The translations under genes and the position numbers were made by a program. Shown here one piece after another: positions 47,715 through 59,987 of a stretch of 64,000 bases of DNA (positions are counted from its first letter, which is position 1; each line of letters opens with the position of its first letter). The notes below the pieces were generated by a model, which ran no database searches, was not told the DNA's origin, and saw nothing but the letters and a program-made list of their open reading frames with translations. The stretch is from Papaver somniferum (Eukaryota; Streptophyta; Magnoliopsida; Ranunculales; Papaveraceae), in contig NC_039360.1 of assembly GCF_003573695.1 (NCBI RefSeq), positions 119,312,336-119,376,335 on the forward strand. Reading direction: 5' to 3'.

Positions 47715-48132
47715 TCAGATAAACGCCTTGAGCCAATTTTCGTGAATTACTGGTAGGGTTCTGCCATCTGTGTTGATCAATTTGTAGTATCCTCCGGCCA
47801 CGGACTTAGCGACCATGAATGGTCCTTCCCAATTGGAGTTCCTTGTAGAATGAAGACCGCGTTGAACTGCTTTGAGAATCAGGTCCCCTTCGTAAAACTT
47901 GTTAGGCTTGGTCGATCGTGCCTTGAATATCTTCCGCTGATTCGGAATTCCCTGTTTGACGGAATTCCACGATTGTGGCACATATGGACACTCACGCGGA
48001 AGAGAGTATCCAGCATAGTGCTAATCACGCTTAGCCAGGTCTTCGGCAATAAACCTCTCGATGGAGTGACCGATTTGAAGAAGTTCTGAACCCAACCATT
48101 GAGTGTCATATTGCTGAGGTGAAGTTTCCCAC
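47715..48132 (-). pseudogene. Integrase C-terminal remnant of element B
   Basis: 47715-47981 encodes a gypsy integrase C-terminus: FYEGDLILKAVQRGL, then NWEGPFMVAKSVAGGYYKL and the ending GRTLPVIHENWLKAFI. Upstream the same frame is short and interrupted by a stop, and no HHCC or DDE core is present. Only about 150 bp separate it from the protease frame, where a complete element has some 3-4 kb of reverse transcriptase, RNase H and integrase. This shows an internal deletion of pol. Confidence 0.75.
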
Positions 48133-48945
48133 TCATAACTTTTGATGACTGCTAAAATTGTTCATGTGGAGAAGTCCCTGGACCATAGTAGCGTATTTGA
48201 ACATTGGTAATATTGGAGCATGAGGAGGAATAAGACTTGCCTGAGCTTGAAACCTTCTGACAAAGGTGTGCGTATTTTCTCCAAGTTCCTGCGTAAATCC
48301 CATCAGAGTTTTTACTTCTTCCAGATGCTCAAACGGTGGTGCGTCCTCTGCTTCGTCCTCCGACTCGGAATCCTTGTCGGAATCCTTTTCGATGATAGGA
48401 TGTGTTGAAGGCATCGTTATCCTTCCGGCATGAATCCAAGTTCTTCCAAGGACCATGTCGTATCCAGGGTCTTCCCGGATTATGAAAAACTTGGCCTCAG
48501 TCCAGATCAATCTTTCCGCAACTTTGAGAGTGATGAAGCCGTATGCGTCTCTGAAGATTCCTTCGTGGTCCCTGATTGATATGGTAGCCTGGGTGGCTTC
48601 CTGTCGAGTAATACCGGCAGCTCTGAGAGTTTTCAAAGGGATGATGTTGACAGCGGTACCAACATCGACGAACGCCCTTTTGAACTCATTTCCTTTAATG
48701 TGCACTGTGGTGAGCAGTCCCCAGTTATACATTTCTTTGTCGGTGGCTGAAGGTTCGGTGGTGGTCTCTTGGATCAACAGACGTTTCCCGGACACGAAGT
48801 GGTTCAGTGCAGCAAACATGTTTTTCCTTTGAGCTTTCGAAAGATACAACAACTCGCAGACATGTTCGATCAGAGATTGGACCGCTTCCTTGACAGGAGG
48901 TTCAGAGATGGTAAAAGTTCTGACTGGGAGGGGGTTTTTGTGCAC
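48133..48945 (-). CDS. Gypsy aspartic protease region of element B
   Basis: A 270-codon frame following gag. The retropepsin fold shows as FKRAFVDVGTAVNIIPLKTL (catalytic loop, Asp-Val-Gly in place of the usual Asp-Ser/Thr/Gly-Gly) and ..FFIIREDPGYDMVLGRTWIH (C-terminal strand block). A Ser/Glu/Asp-rich linker follows, and then ..ELGENTHTFVRRFQAQASL.., which looks like a stray gag-core segment rather than reverse transcriptase. The frame ends at 48133, where pol has been deleted. It is in the same reading frame as gag, separated by a TAG at 48949-48951. The altered catalytic loop and missing pol argue against activity. Confidence 0.7.
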   Translation of the reverse strand: MHKNPLPVRTFTISEPPVKEAVQSLIEHVCELLYLSKAQRKNMFAALNHFVSGKRLLIQETTTEPSATDKEMYNWGLLTTVHIKGNEFKRAFVDVGTAVNIIPLKTLRAAGITRQEATQATISIRDHEGIFRDAYGFITLKVAERLIWTEAKFFIIREDPGYDMVLGRTWIHAGRITMPSTHPIIEKDSDKDSESEDEAEDAPPFEHLEEVKTLMGFTQELGENTHTFVRRFQAQASLIPPHAPILPMFKYATMVQGLLHMNNFSSHQKL

Positions 48946-48948
48946 TCC

Positions 48949-50450
48949 CTAAGTCCCCAGGTTGAGCTCTCCTGATTCGACCTTTTCTTTGAATATGCGC
49001 TTCAAAATTTTGCAATCACTTGTGGGATGCCTGACGTATCTATGGAAGCGGCAATACCGAGGATTTTCCATGACCTCTTCAGTTGGTTCCTTCTTGACGT
49101 AAGGTAATTTGATTGCACCATCTTAGATCCAGGCATCGAGTAATTCATTAACTTCTTTCATTGAACAGGGAAAATCAGGTGCTTCTGGATCTTCCGTATG
49201 TTGAGGAGGGATTTTCGAATTCTCCTTCTTGTGTGCCTTTGAAGGGGTGGAGGAAGTCTGATTGTGCTGTGGTTCTGCTTTTGGCTTACTCCCTTTTGCG
49301 ACAGCATTTGTTGAAGGTTGCAAGTTGTACTGCTTGTTGATCAAACGCCTGCTTCCTCGAGTGTCTTTTGAATCCTCAGTCTTTGTAGACGTTGCTCTTT
49401 CCAAAAGAGCGGGTGCAGTGGTTGCCGACCTCTTCGCAGCTTCGTGAAGCTCCGAGAAAGTCTGGAATCGAAGGTTCTCCAGTAAGGCCCTGTAGACCGG
49501 GAGCATGCCATTGATGCACAAGTCCACCAGTTGTTGCTCCGTGATGCTTGGGTCATGACAATCCAGGGCTTGGATTCTGAACCTTTTCACATAATCATTG
49601 GGACCCTCTGAAACATTCTTCCAAGGTCGGAGAGGGTGACTTGTTCTGACACGAAGAAGTATTTCTTGTAGAATGCGTTAACCATTTCTCCTCAATTGTT
49701 GATAGTCCCTGGCGCGATGTTATTATACCAGGTGTATGCTCTGCCTTTCAGAGATTTTGAGAATTCCTTGAAATGAACGACATGATTATGTTCATGTTCT
49801 CCCAGGGCTTCGAGAAAACGAGAGACATATTACCGAGCATTGCCAGTTCCATCATATAAGGTGAAGGTTGGAGAAACGTAACCTTTGGGGAGTGGAATCC
49901 TATGCGTAGCGGCAGGATAAGGAGGTTGATGACGATGGACATGCGATGTTTTGTCTTTTCCACGGTTCTCCAAGAGGTGCTCCAGATCCTCGCGAGTGAT
50001 GAAATTCGATGATCCCTTCGCTGATGAGTTGTCTGCAGCAGTTTTGTGGACTTCGTCGTTTTCTACTGTATGGATTGAAATTACTTCAGGATCGTCGTCT
50101 GAGGATTTCTCCTTCTCCTTTCCCTTCTCTTGAGTCTTCTCTGACATCTTGTTAGTAAGAGTTTTGAGATAATTACACGACTCTTTCTGTGTAGCAGCCA
50201 TGTCAGTCTGATTCTTTGCAAGAGTCTCCTGAGCTTTGATAAGATCAGCAATGGTAGGTGGTGGATCTCCTCTAATTTATTCAGGGTGTCGTCCGGACAG
50301 TGGATGACCTTCGGCATGAGGAGGAGTAATGTCACCACCATCAGTGTTGGAGGTCGGAATTGTCTCCGGGATATTCTGATTGTTGTTGTTGCTAGTGCTA
50401 GCACGGTTTGTGTTAGGATTCGTAACTGAACCTGACCTGAGATCAACCAT
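48949..50450 (-). pseudogene. gag: Gypsy gag of element B (several stops/frameshifts)
   Basis: Starts at the ATG at 50448-50450 (MVDLRSGS..), about 40 bases from the PBS, matching the start of the element C gag. In order: Asn/Thr-rich N-terminus, MAATQ helix, a Lys/Glu-rich insert, SNFITREDLEHLLENRGK, RIPLPKGY..LYDGTGNAR, YTWYNNIAPG, FFVSEQVTLSDL, LHEAAKRSATTAPALLER, and a CRFHRYVRHPTSDC knuckle-like motif near 49040. Damage: TAA at 50277-50279, a stop at about 49830, a frameshift near 49600-49750 and TAA at 49123-49125. It is therefore not functional as it stands. Confidence 0.82.
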
Positions 50451-50486
50451 CTTGTGAAATTGTGAGATTGCAACCGAGAGAATGAT

Positions 50487-50504
50487 CTCCCACTGTGGTC
50501 GCCA
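50487..50504 (-). other. Primer binding site of element B
   Basis: The minus strand reads TGGCGACCACAGTGGGAG, 3 bases from the LTR at 50508, identical to the site of element C. Confidence 0.78.
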
Positions 50505-50507
50505 ATC

Positions 50508-53500
50508 TGTGGATGGGGAAAAACGATTTGCTGTTTTTTAAGGAATTGAGGAGACGACCGTACAGAGGAGACTCCTCGAACCGAGTGAAATGTTAAACCT
50601 CACACAGATGCACCGCTGCAAAGGGGGTGTTTTAGATTCGAGAGATCAATCTGTAGTTCTCCGGCCTAAATAAAGACAATGACCATTCCAGAGTAAATTC
50701 GGTCACAAGAGAGGATGGGTTGATCTGTAGGAGGGAAGCTGAGAAACGCGTGGAATCAATAGTAATCAAAGATTGTGGGTGTGTGAATTCTGAATATGAT
50801 AAGCTCTGAATGATTGAAATTTCTCAATTAAGAGTAGTTGCTCAATTGATGAGTTGATGATCTCGTGTTGTCAGTTTGACGTGAGATTGATGATACTGAT
50901 GATGATTCAATCATGATTCAGAGACTTATTTATATTGCTGGAATTTTAGACACCATGACCCCATGAAGTGTGGCAGTTGATGGAAACAAGGAGTGGGAAA
51001 GTGGAGATCTTGTTTGAAACCAGTTGCTCAACATGTGGAGACTTGGTCGATTTTCCACCTACTACCTCGTGAATTCCTTCAACTGACTTCACGACTTGCT
51101 CACATTCCATCGTGTGTTTGAACACACGTGCCGTAGACCGCCATACCAAAACCCTAAGTGATATCCCCCAAGTGACACGATTGACGTCTCGTGGTTTGTT
51201 AGTCAATTGATGACTTCGTGGTTTGATGGGACGATGAGTCCATGTAGTTGTTGAGTGTCGAACATGATGTTCTGAAACTCATGAATTGAACATGTCATGA
51301 GACAGAGGTATAATTCTTATGATGAAGTGAGCAAGTATTGCTCATTCGATGGATCGTTGAATATTGATTGTTGAAAAAATATTCCTTGGTTTGAGCAAGT
51401 ATTTATCATCTGAGCAAGTGTTGCTCATGTGATGAATTGTTGAATATTTGATCGTCTGAGCATGTGTTGCTCATCTGATGGATTATTGGCAGCGTACCAA
51501 AAATATTAATTAAAATACTGGTCGTTAAACCGAGCATAATTAATAAAATTAATGACCATGAGGTCGTCGTAAAATTATTAAGGTTGGAATCTGGAATGAT
51601 GATCCTTGGATTCAGAAACCCTAATTTGATCAATTGATGATCAATTCATGGTTCGTCAGAAGTTTAAAGATAGGACGAAGGAGGGAGCGACTATATGGGA
51701 CCGTGGATCAACCATGTAGTGTCCATATGCTCACGTGAGCAAATACGAAGAACTCTGAAGAGTTGACGATTTGTTGGTGGAATAATGATTAAAATGCTGG
51801 TTTAATCATTTATTCAAAAATGCTCGTCTGAGCCTTAGGTGAGAAAACCTAATAAATTATGACGAGGCGAGGGACCGACCATGGAGTCATGAAACCGTCC
51901 CTGGGTTGTCACGCGACCTCTTGACGATCACTTCATGAAAATCCAAAGTGTTTGGAAGAGTTTTGGACCTAATACGAGCAATTGTGCAAATTAGGTCAAA
52001 ACTGTGAAAATTGATGGGACCGGCTTCTGTGAGCTAAAGAGCCAATCTTGGTCGGTCAACATAGCGTGCTCATGTCCCCAAGGCGTCCGCATCTCAGTCC
52101 TGAGGATTTTGATATTTTCTGGCGTGCAATTGAGTATCCATTCAAGAAAATATGCCAAAATTAGGGTTTCGACGAAACTGAGGAAAACACCATGAGATGA
52201 TGAAAAATAATTATAAAATAAGGAATGAGGAGGCATGGGACCGCCATGGTCAAGGCGTAGTCGACCGGTCGTGACCACGGTCCCGTGGTGCCTTTTCCTT
52301 AATTTTATAATATTTTGATGATTTTATGAAAAAATCATGAATTTTGAGAAATTTGATGAATTTAGGGAGTTTCCATGAATTGAAGGAGTTTTCATGAGTT
52401 CATGGAAGCAAAATATTAAAATAATAAAAACAAGGGCGTGTGGGACCATGGGGGCATGGTCGGACGACTATGGACCGATCCCACGAGTTTTTCATAATTT
52501 TTTAATATTTTTAGGTATTTTTGATGATTTGAGGGAATTTTTCCTAATTTGAGAGAAATACCATAAAATCAAGGAATTTGATGAATTCAAGGAAAAATAG
52601 GATAAATAATAAGAAAATAAGAAAGCAAAGGGCGTGTGGGATCGGCTAGGGCATGGCCGGCCGGCTAGTGGCCCGGTCATACAAGTTTTCATAATTTTAT
52701 TTTATTTTATTATTATATGATGATTTGTGCAAAAAATACCATGAAATCAAGGATTTTTTCATGAAATTAGAGAAATAATAATAATAAAATAATAAGGAAC
52801 CGTGGGGAGTGGGGCCGGCTGGGACCAAGGCATGGCCGGTTGGCCAATGGTCAGGCCCCACACTCCTTCCCTTAATTTTATATTATTTGTTATGGATTTA
52901 TGGAAGTACCATGAAACCGAGGAGCTTCCTCGAGACGAAGGAGATTTGATCAGATGAGAGAATTTTCATCAAATCATGAAAAATAATAAAAATGTATTAA
53001 AAATATAAAACTGGCGTGGAACTGACCACGACACGGTCGGTAGGTCATGTGTCCGTGTTCCCAGCACTTTGGTCAATATTTTTAATTATTTATTATTTTC
53101 TTCCCTATTTTGCATAGGTTCATCGTTTCGTTGTATTTTGAAATACTCGTTCGTGCGGTGACTGTTAGTGTATCGTCGTTGAATACACTTTCACCATTTG
53201 AATCGGGGCTTACTTAGAGGTATCTCAGACGCCCGGTTGTTGATTACTAATTGTGGAATTCAATGGAGAATAATTCACAAAACTGAGTAATAAGATGTTT
53301 ATTATTAATTCATAGGATCAGCTGAGGATTCGACTACGAATTCAGAATAATAAAGTGAAAATTACCATTCCATGGGATCGTAGATTCGACCATAGAATCA
53401 GAGTAATTAAGATTTATCTATTACCATTTATGAGACCAGTTGTAGATTCGATCATGAAATCGGAGTAATGAGATAATATAATTATTGTTATTCTATGAGA

Positions 53501-54392
53501 TCAAGTCGTGGATTCGATCATAGAATCAGAACAATTGTTTATTGCCATTTCGTGGGACCAATCGCATATTCGACCATGGACTAAGAGCAATTGTTATTGC
53601 CATTCCATGGGACCAGTCGTGGATTCGACCATGAAATAGGATCAATTGTTATTGCCATTCCATGGGACCAGTCGTGGATTCAACCATGGAATATGATCAA
53701 TTGTTATTGCCATTCCATGGGACCAGTCGTGGTTTCGACCATGGAATAGGATCAATTGTTATTGCTATTCAATGGGACCAGTCATGGATTCGACCATGGA
53801 ATAGGAGCAATTGTTATTGCTATTCTATGGGACCAGTCGTGGATTCGACCATGGAATAGGAGCAATTGTTATTGCCATTCCATGTGACCAGTCGTGGATT
53901 CGACCATGGAATATGAGCAATTGTAATTAGGAATAATTAACTTTGTGGCTCTATACTAGCAGAGCAAGCTGTCTAGGAGCATTAATTATCCCGATATGAG
54001 CTTGTCGGTAAGTCATATCCTTTATATAGTCAGGGTAAACTCGTTGTTTATTCCTGAAGACGTTATCGCTCTATACTAGCAGAGCAAGCTGTCTAGGAGC
54101 CGTCCATCTCGTGATACTATATAGAAATAATCACTGAAGTTATTCAGTATTCATGAGATATGTCGTTGTCCAGTCGTGAGACTACATATCTACATGTACT
54201 CTGAGAGAAAGTACTCTCCGTTGAGAATTCGATGAGAGACCCGTGTCTCGATACTCACGTCTGATTGATGGATCAGAGCTTCGTATAATTATGAGTTTAC
54301 GATTTTAGCCCTTGTCGAAAATCCACCATCTACATTAAGTCCCCTGCTTACTGAGGAAGGTTGTGTTCCTCAGTCAGCATTAAATGGTGATT
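50508..54392 (-). repeat. 5' LTR of element B
   Basis: 3885 bp, uninterrupted. It includes a minus-strand TATA box at about 50927-50936, the GTCACTTGGGGGATATC module near 51160, the 190-bp modules (51860-53060), the 55-bp hairpin array (53340-53925) and the GCTCTATACTAGC repeat pair (53946, 54069). It differs from the split 3' LTR by a few percent by eye, so the element is older than the Y insertion. Confidence 0.88.
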
Positions 54393-55064
54393 AATGTGGT
54401 CCAAATCCTAAATCGTTTGGATTGATGTGGTCCAAATCCTAAATCGTTTGGTGAACCAAATCCAATTAGTCTAATTGGGTGAAATTTATGTAGATAAACT
54501 TGAATAGGTCGAATATCTCCAGTCTATTTTGGGTTAGTTCACGCTTTCGCTTGGGCCGAATTTCCGCTGAAATTGAGTAGCTGGGTGGAAACATCTAAGA
54601 GTTGTCGATTCTGTTTAGGTGGCTCTGTCGGGTTGGTTCGTCTTTAGGTGCATGCGGCTCGGTTGAAAGAACGGTGTGTTTTTCAATGTTGGCTTGATGT
54701 AACGGCTTGGCTTCTCTTAATGACTTTTGGACGGCCGCTGGCAGAGTCTGTCAGCCTTGGTGTCTGTCGACACCGAGAATGCCTTGGAAGTCACGCTGAC
54801 GTTATGATGTTGTGTTAGATATGGCGTCATGCTCTGAGTTGGAAGTTACACCACGTTGATACTATTCTGGTGAATGGGGGTAACTTCACGACGACGTTAT
54901 GCTGAAGAAGTTGGCTCAGATTCCTTTGCTCTGTTGCAGCGGCTATGCCTGGTACAGTTGGCTCAGCATCTCGGCTTGGCGATAACATCTTAAGGTTCGT
55001 GCCATGGGTTGAATTAGCACTTAGACTTTTCTGTGAGACTGGAGTGTACCAGTTGAATCAAAAC

Positions 55065-55425
55065 TCGACTGCAGAAAGTTGACGTGGAACTGGATTACAG
55101 CAAATGCGATCAGATGGATTATAGCGGTTGTGAGTAAAGCTGGACTGCAGCAGTTGCGATCAACTGGACTGCAGTATTGACGAGGAATTGGACTACAACA
55201 GTTCGAACAACTGGACTGTAACAGTTATGCGGAAAATGTCTCTAACAGTTCGAACAACTGGACTGCAGTATTGATGAGGAACTGGACTACAACAGTTCAA
55301 ACAACTGGACTGTAGCAGTTACGAGTAAAAGGACTGCAGCAGATCGATCAACTGGACTGCAACATTTGTTGAGTAACTGGACTACAACAGTTCGAACAAC
55401 TGGGTTGTAACATTTATGCTCAACA
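55065..55425 (+). repeat. CTGGACTGCAGCAGTT / CAACTGGACTACAACAGTT minisatellite
   Basis: About ten diverged units of 30-45 bp built on AACTGGACT(G/A)(C/T)A(A/G)CAGTT. A related short block recurs at 57310-57420, both within the element D leader. Confidence 0.75.
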
Positions 55426-56274
55426 CCAAATATGAGCATGTTGAGGTTCGAGAATCAATACCAATTCACGAACTTTGCTTACGGGCATGTTATGGACAAA
55501 AATCGACACAACACCGAACTTCGAGGATTTCGTAATGGATTCATTTGGTGATTGAGTGCGTCCTTTTTCGACGTCGCTGTACCAAATTCAAAAATAAAAT
55601 TTCTCCTAACGTTGAAATTCCACTCTCATGATGTTCTAAATTGACATGTGATCGCGACGAGCCGAAAATCGCTCAATTCAGACGTACGATGAAGAAGTTA
55701 TCAAACAAACAAAATTGTATGTGGAGTAAGTCGGGAAATAGATTGTTGTCGGGGCAGGAGCAGCTGATATGGCGCAACTTCTACTGACATGGTGGTAAGT
55801 TTCTAATATGGCAACTTATATGGCAAGGTGCTAGCTGACAAGTGGCATCAGGTTGACGACCCGACTTTGACAGGTTGATCCATTTTCTATGGCTTCGCTT
55901 GGTGAGGGAAAACAACCACTTTTGATATATCATTGCTCCGAAAATATTTTTCTCCGAATGTAGAAATTTTACCTTTATGATGTAGGAAATTGAATGACGG
56001 TCGCAACGAGCCGAAAACCACTCAATTCGGACTTAAAACGAAGAAATTATTGACGAAACAAGATTTTAACTTAGTGCACGAGCTAGTGATTCAGTTGACC
56101 GAGCCAACTCGGCTTGACTCGTTGGGGCATAAACATCCAGCAGTATAAAGGATCGGGGAAGAAATATCTGGGGAGTATGGAAATCAGGTGTACCGCGAAA
56201 CTCTGGAACTGGCTTGCCGGGGATTTGACGGACGGAATTAGTTGCCGGACAGCGCAAACAGACGAAGCATCTAA

Positions 56275-56545
56275 CTGCTGACATGGCATGTTGACGTGGC
56301 ACCTCACTGCTGACGTGGCATCTCCTTGCCGACCTGGCATACTGATGTGGTGCCTTGCTGCTGACGTAGCACGCTAGCGTGGCGCCTCCTTGCCGACCTG
56401 GCACGTTGATATGGCGCCTCTCTGCTGATGTGGCACACTAACGTGGAACCTTTTTCTGACGTGGTATACTGGCATGTCACCTTCATGCTGACGTGTCATT
56501 GGTGACTGGATCAGCTTGCTGACTGGATCAAATTGCTGATGTGGC
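56275..56545 (+). repeat. GCTGACGTGGCAC minisatellite
   Basis: Some twelve imperfect copies of (C/T)TGCTGACGTGGCA(C/T) and CTTGCCGACCTGGCA alternating at about 18-20 bp. Open frames across it are by-products of the repeat. Confidence 0.75.
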
Positions 56546-57522
56546 AGTCGCTGACTAGATGGGTGGAAAAATCCGTACGTAAAAGAAATTGGGTTGAAAC
56601 ATCACAGCTTAGTAGCTTAAGGCTCGGCTCGGCTCGGCGTGGGTGTGAACATCCAAAGATTTGTGAAAGTTGGGTGTAGAAATCCTTCGGCTTGGCTTGA
56701 CTTGAAGTGGGTGAATAACACCCTAAAGTGGGTGACAAAAACTTGATGTGGGTGAACTATACCGTGAAGTGGGTGAACATGACCTGCATCGGGCAAGGTC
56801 GCCGAAATTTTTTTTTTCCTGAGAACTTTTCGCGACGCTTTTATGGACTGTGATCTCTAGTCTTGAAATTTCTGTTACAGTTTCCTGAACTGTTATCTAT
56901 TCTCTCTGACTTTTTGCAACAGTTTTGGAAACCGTGGTCTTTTCTTCTGAACTTTTCCTCCACAGTTCTGCTACTCTTCTGGAATCTTTTGTGATGCTTT
57001 TTTGGAGGATTTCTCTAGGGTTTGCAAGCGCCTAGAGATGTAGGAAACTAGACAACCCTGCGAACTTCACAATAGTGATTTTGACATATAAACTCGAATA
57101 TGTGGACGATGCGTTGTCCGGGAAGCAACTTCTCCGAACTCTGGATTTTAACATGTTGCGGATCGAACATCCTACAACAGTTTTGATGGTGTTTTCTCTC
57201 CTTCTTTCGTCGCGGACCGAACGTCCTGGCAACAGCTTCATCAGACTTTATAATGATGCAGTTTCAGTGCCTTCCGAAGGTCATGACTTCAGGAAACCTC
57301 GAACTGCGAATCTGGACTACAGCAGTTGCGATCAACTGGACTGCAGTAACTGCGACTATCTGGTCTGCAACAGCTATGATCAGCTGGACTACAGTAGTTG
57401 CGAAAAAACTGGACGGTAGCAATGATTTTTGACGGCGTCCAAACTGCTTTCTCGCGAACACGATTTTTGAAGTTTTATGTACTACTTTTCTCAATGGGAA
57501 AACACGATTCCTTTTCTCGTAT

Positions 57523-57540
57523 TCCCCTTAGTCGGCGCCA
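57523..57540 (-). other. Primer binding site of element D
   Basis: The minus strand reads TGGCGCCGACTAAGGGGA, one base from an LTR that starts TGTTTGGATGG (plus strand) at 57542. The TGGCGCC start is typical of gypsy primer sites. Confidence 0.65.
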
Positions 57541-57541
57541 A

Positions 57542-58325
57542 TGTTTGGATGGTAAAATATTTCTACCCCAAACACGAATCTGATGATGATTTGTTGATGA
57601 TCGAACTGCTGCTTTTCTCTCCACATGAACTGTAAATGGGGGGGGGGGGGGGGTATCTGCAAAAAAACCTCCGATGCTTAAGTTAGTTAGAGTTTTTCAC
57701 ATGAGTTTGTGTAGAGAAGATTGCATACCTCTTAGGGTGGTGAACCCCTGTATTTATATGTTGCGAATTAAGGTCTTACTCTAATTTCGAGGTAGAATAA
57801 ATTGTCTTAATTTCCCATGCATGCCTCCCTGTATTAATTTGCCCTGCATGCCCCCTGAAAATGAATAACCGTACAAGGCTGAGCAACATGGTCGAGAGAC
57901 ATGGACGACGGACTTGGCCGGGGAGCATCGTCGAGGGACATGGCCGGGGGACATTCCCGAGAGACATGCTCGGGGGACATGGACGACAGACTTGGGCGGG
58001 GACCATGGTCGAGGGACATGGCCAGGGGACATCACCCGAGGACATGCCCGAGAACTGGTTGGAAACTGATTGACTGCACCGCTGGCAACATGACTGGAAA
58101 CTGGCTAGAAGCGCGACTCGCAATTTGGCTTCGACAGTTGACCAACGGTTGACTTTTACCATTGACCGAAGGTTAACTTTTTGTAATACTGGGCAGGCCG
58201 GTGGGCTGCGTCAGTTGACTAGATAGCAGGCTGGAATAACAACTGAATAGTGGCCCAAACAATATTCTGGCCAAATATGTGGCAATTTTACTCATGGTAC
58301 AAATAGTATACTTGACGAGTTTAGT
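57542..58325 (-). mobile_element. 5' LTR of element D (outer end uncertain)
   Basis: Inner end TGTTTGGATGG beside the PBS. A minus-strand TATA box (plus-strand TATTTATA) lies at about 57752. It includes a 16-G run at 57638-57653 and a GACATGG repeat. The outer end cannot be fixed because the Y2 LTR follows immediately and no second copy is in the window. Confidence 0.55.
57890..58050 (+). repeat. GGGACATGG.CGGGGGACAT minisatellite
   Basis: About seven units of 15-24 bp with the core GAGGGACATGG / CGGGGGACATG, inside the element D LTR. Frames remain open on both strands because the unit lacks stops, which does not indicate a gene. Confidence 0.75.
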
Positions 58326-59987
58326 TGGTGATCGAATTTTAGATAGTGGTAAGAAGGTTGTCGTTCACTCGGACTTGATGAGATTGATTTTAAGAATTAA
58401 TAAATTAAGAAAAAAAAAATATATACAAAAAAATGTCACGAGATGAAGAATTTATTGGGACTCAGGATTTCACTGTTTTTCATGTTCATGGGGTTCAGAA
58501 ATTAATTGTAGACATTTATAGCTCAACACAAAGGAAATACCAACTCTATTCTTTGCCAAAGTAGATTTCATAAAATATTACGCGTAGGTCATAAGTATGG
58601 CGCATCAAAATTACCTAGAACTAAGCATGCTCCATCAAACAAAGTCACGAGTAATTAATAGAAATCATAATTCATTAAAAATCAAAGCAAATAGTAAATA
58701 AACAATCAATTAAGTTACCCCAATGGTGAAATCCAGCTTCCTTCTTTGTCCCAATGTTGGGTTTTAGCTCATTAGGTTGGAAACACACTCAAAATATGGA
58801 TTCATAGCTCAAAAAGGTGTTACAAAGGTGAAAAGGATAAAAAGCAGCGAGTTTGCAACGCGGACAGACTGTTACAGACTCACTGTCACAACTGTTACAA
58901 AGAACTATTGCTTCTTGGGGTCGCAGAAGAACTATCGTTTAAAGATACAAAATGTGACGGTTAAGAACGACAGTCCTAGTTGGATTAAAGTTCTTCTTTC
59001 TCTTCTTCAATGGCAACAGCAGAGACAAGCTCTGTAACTTTGATTTCTCACCCTTTTTCGTCCCCTAATTCTCCATTTGTCTTCTCTGAATCCCAACCAA
59101 CCTTTTTATACTCGACAGCGACAAAATATCTTCTCATAACTACTCCAAATCTTCTCTCTGTCAAGCCATAAACTCGGGAATATTTTCTTCCCTGATTTAT
59201 CTTCTCATGCACCTGATTGCGGCTAACTCACTCCAAACACGCAGAAAACCTTCTTGCACGCTCCATAAAGTGTCCTAAGTTCTCCAAACTCGAGCAATGC
59301 TCATCTCAAACTTACGACCAGTCATGCTATCCCGTGAATATCTTGTGTTCTCTGTTTTAAGCAAATCCATGTATTCAACCGAGCCTTTTCGAAACTGAAG
59401 GACTTACAAGTCCTGTTTGAATTTAACAGGCCCAAATCATGCTAAATATTCAATCGAGTCTCACCAGGAATTCCCCAAACCGAATCCAGAAAATCTCGTA
59501 GTTTGATAACAACTTTCCCGTGAACGCAGCTTTGTTTCCTTCTCACCGATTATATGGTCCAACTGGATTGATTTCGAATATCACACCACGTCTGTTAAGC
59601 TCAAATAAACAAACCCAAAGAGTTTCGGCCCTTGAATCTCTATAGAACATGATCCAAACTGGAACCCTAAATATGGTCGTGTGCTGCAATATTTTCCCGC
59701 CAAAAGCAAATTCAAATGAAGAAGAAAGGGCCGCCCCCTAACCAGAATAGGGGTGCGAATAGTAGCTGTCTTGGGGATGATCTGGGGGTTCCCCTTATCC
59801 AAACTGAGGGTGCTTTTAGTACTTTTCTCTGGGGGGGTCCAAATAGCACTTTTTAGCAACTTTTTCCAGACAAGTGTATTTCTCCAAAAACACCTACACA
59901 AACATAAAAACACCATAATAAGTACAAAATGGAGTACCAACAATACAGAAAATTAAGGACAATGTAGACACAAAAATGTGTCTATCA
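58326..59987 (-). repeat. 3' LTR of element Y2
   Basis: About 1660 bp, TGGTGATCG to GTCTATCA. It is homologous to the Y LTR in order and motifs but clearly diverged (shared CACTCGGACTT near the left end and ACACAAAAATGTGTCTATCA at the right). Minus-strand TATA box at about 59102-59110. The left border was placed by length comparison with Y. Confidence 0.72.

Larger units (their letters stand above)
16940..54392 (-). mobile_element. Element B, large Tat/Ogre-like gypsy element
   Basis: Its two LTRs are 50508-54392 (3885 bp, 5' LTR) and 16940-42435 (3' LTR, about 3854 bp once the Y insertion is removed). The internal region is 42436-50507, about 8.1 kb. A PBS, gag and protease read leftward from the right LTR, so the element lies on the minus strand. 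Reverse transcriptase, RNase H and most of integrase are missing; only the integrase tail remains. An antisense PMD gene fills the 3' third. Candidate target duplications are AACGT (16935-16939) and AATGT (54393-54397), with one mismatch. The right LTR end (GGTGATT) is non-canonical and could be off by a few bases. Confidence 0.8.
54393..57540 (-). other. Non-coding internal leader of a minus-strand element D
   Basis: No gene supported. It lies inside the PBS and LTR of element D (57523-57542) and breaks off at the element B LTR. The first 60 bases hold two copies of a 31-bp unit (GATTRATGTGGTCCAAATCC..). The rest is a patchwork of minisatellites and T/C-rich text. It does not continue the gag of element C, the left neighbour of element B. 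Confidence 0.5.

Noticed and set aside
57776..58162. Long frames on both strands rich in Pro/Ser or Gly/Arg
   Set aside because: Generated by the GGGACATGG minisatellite.
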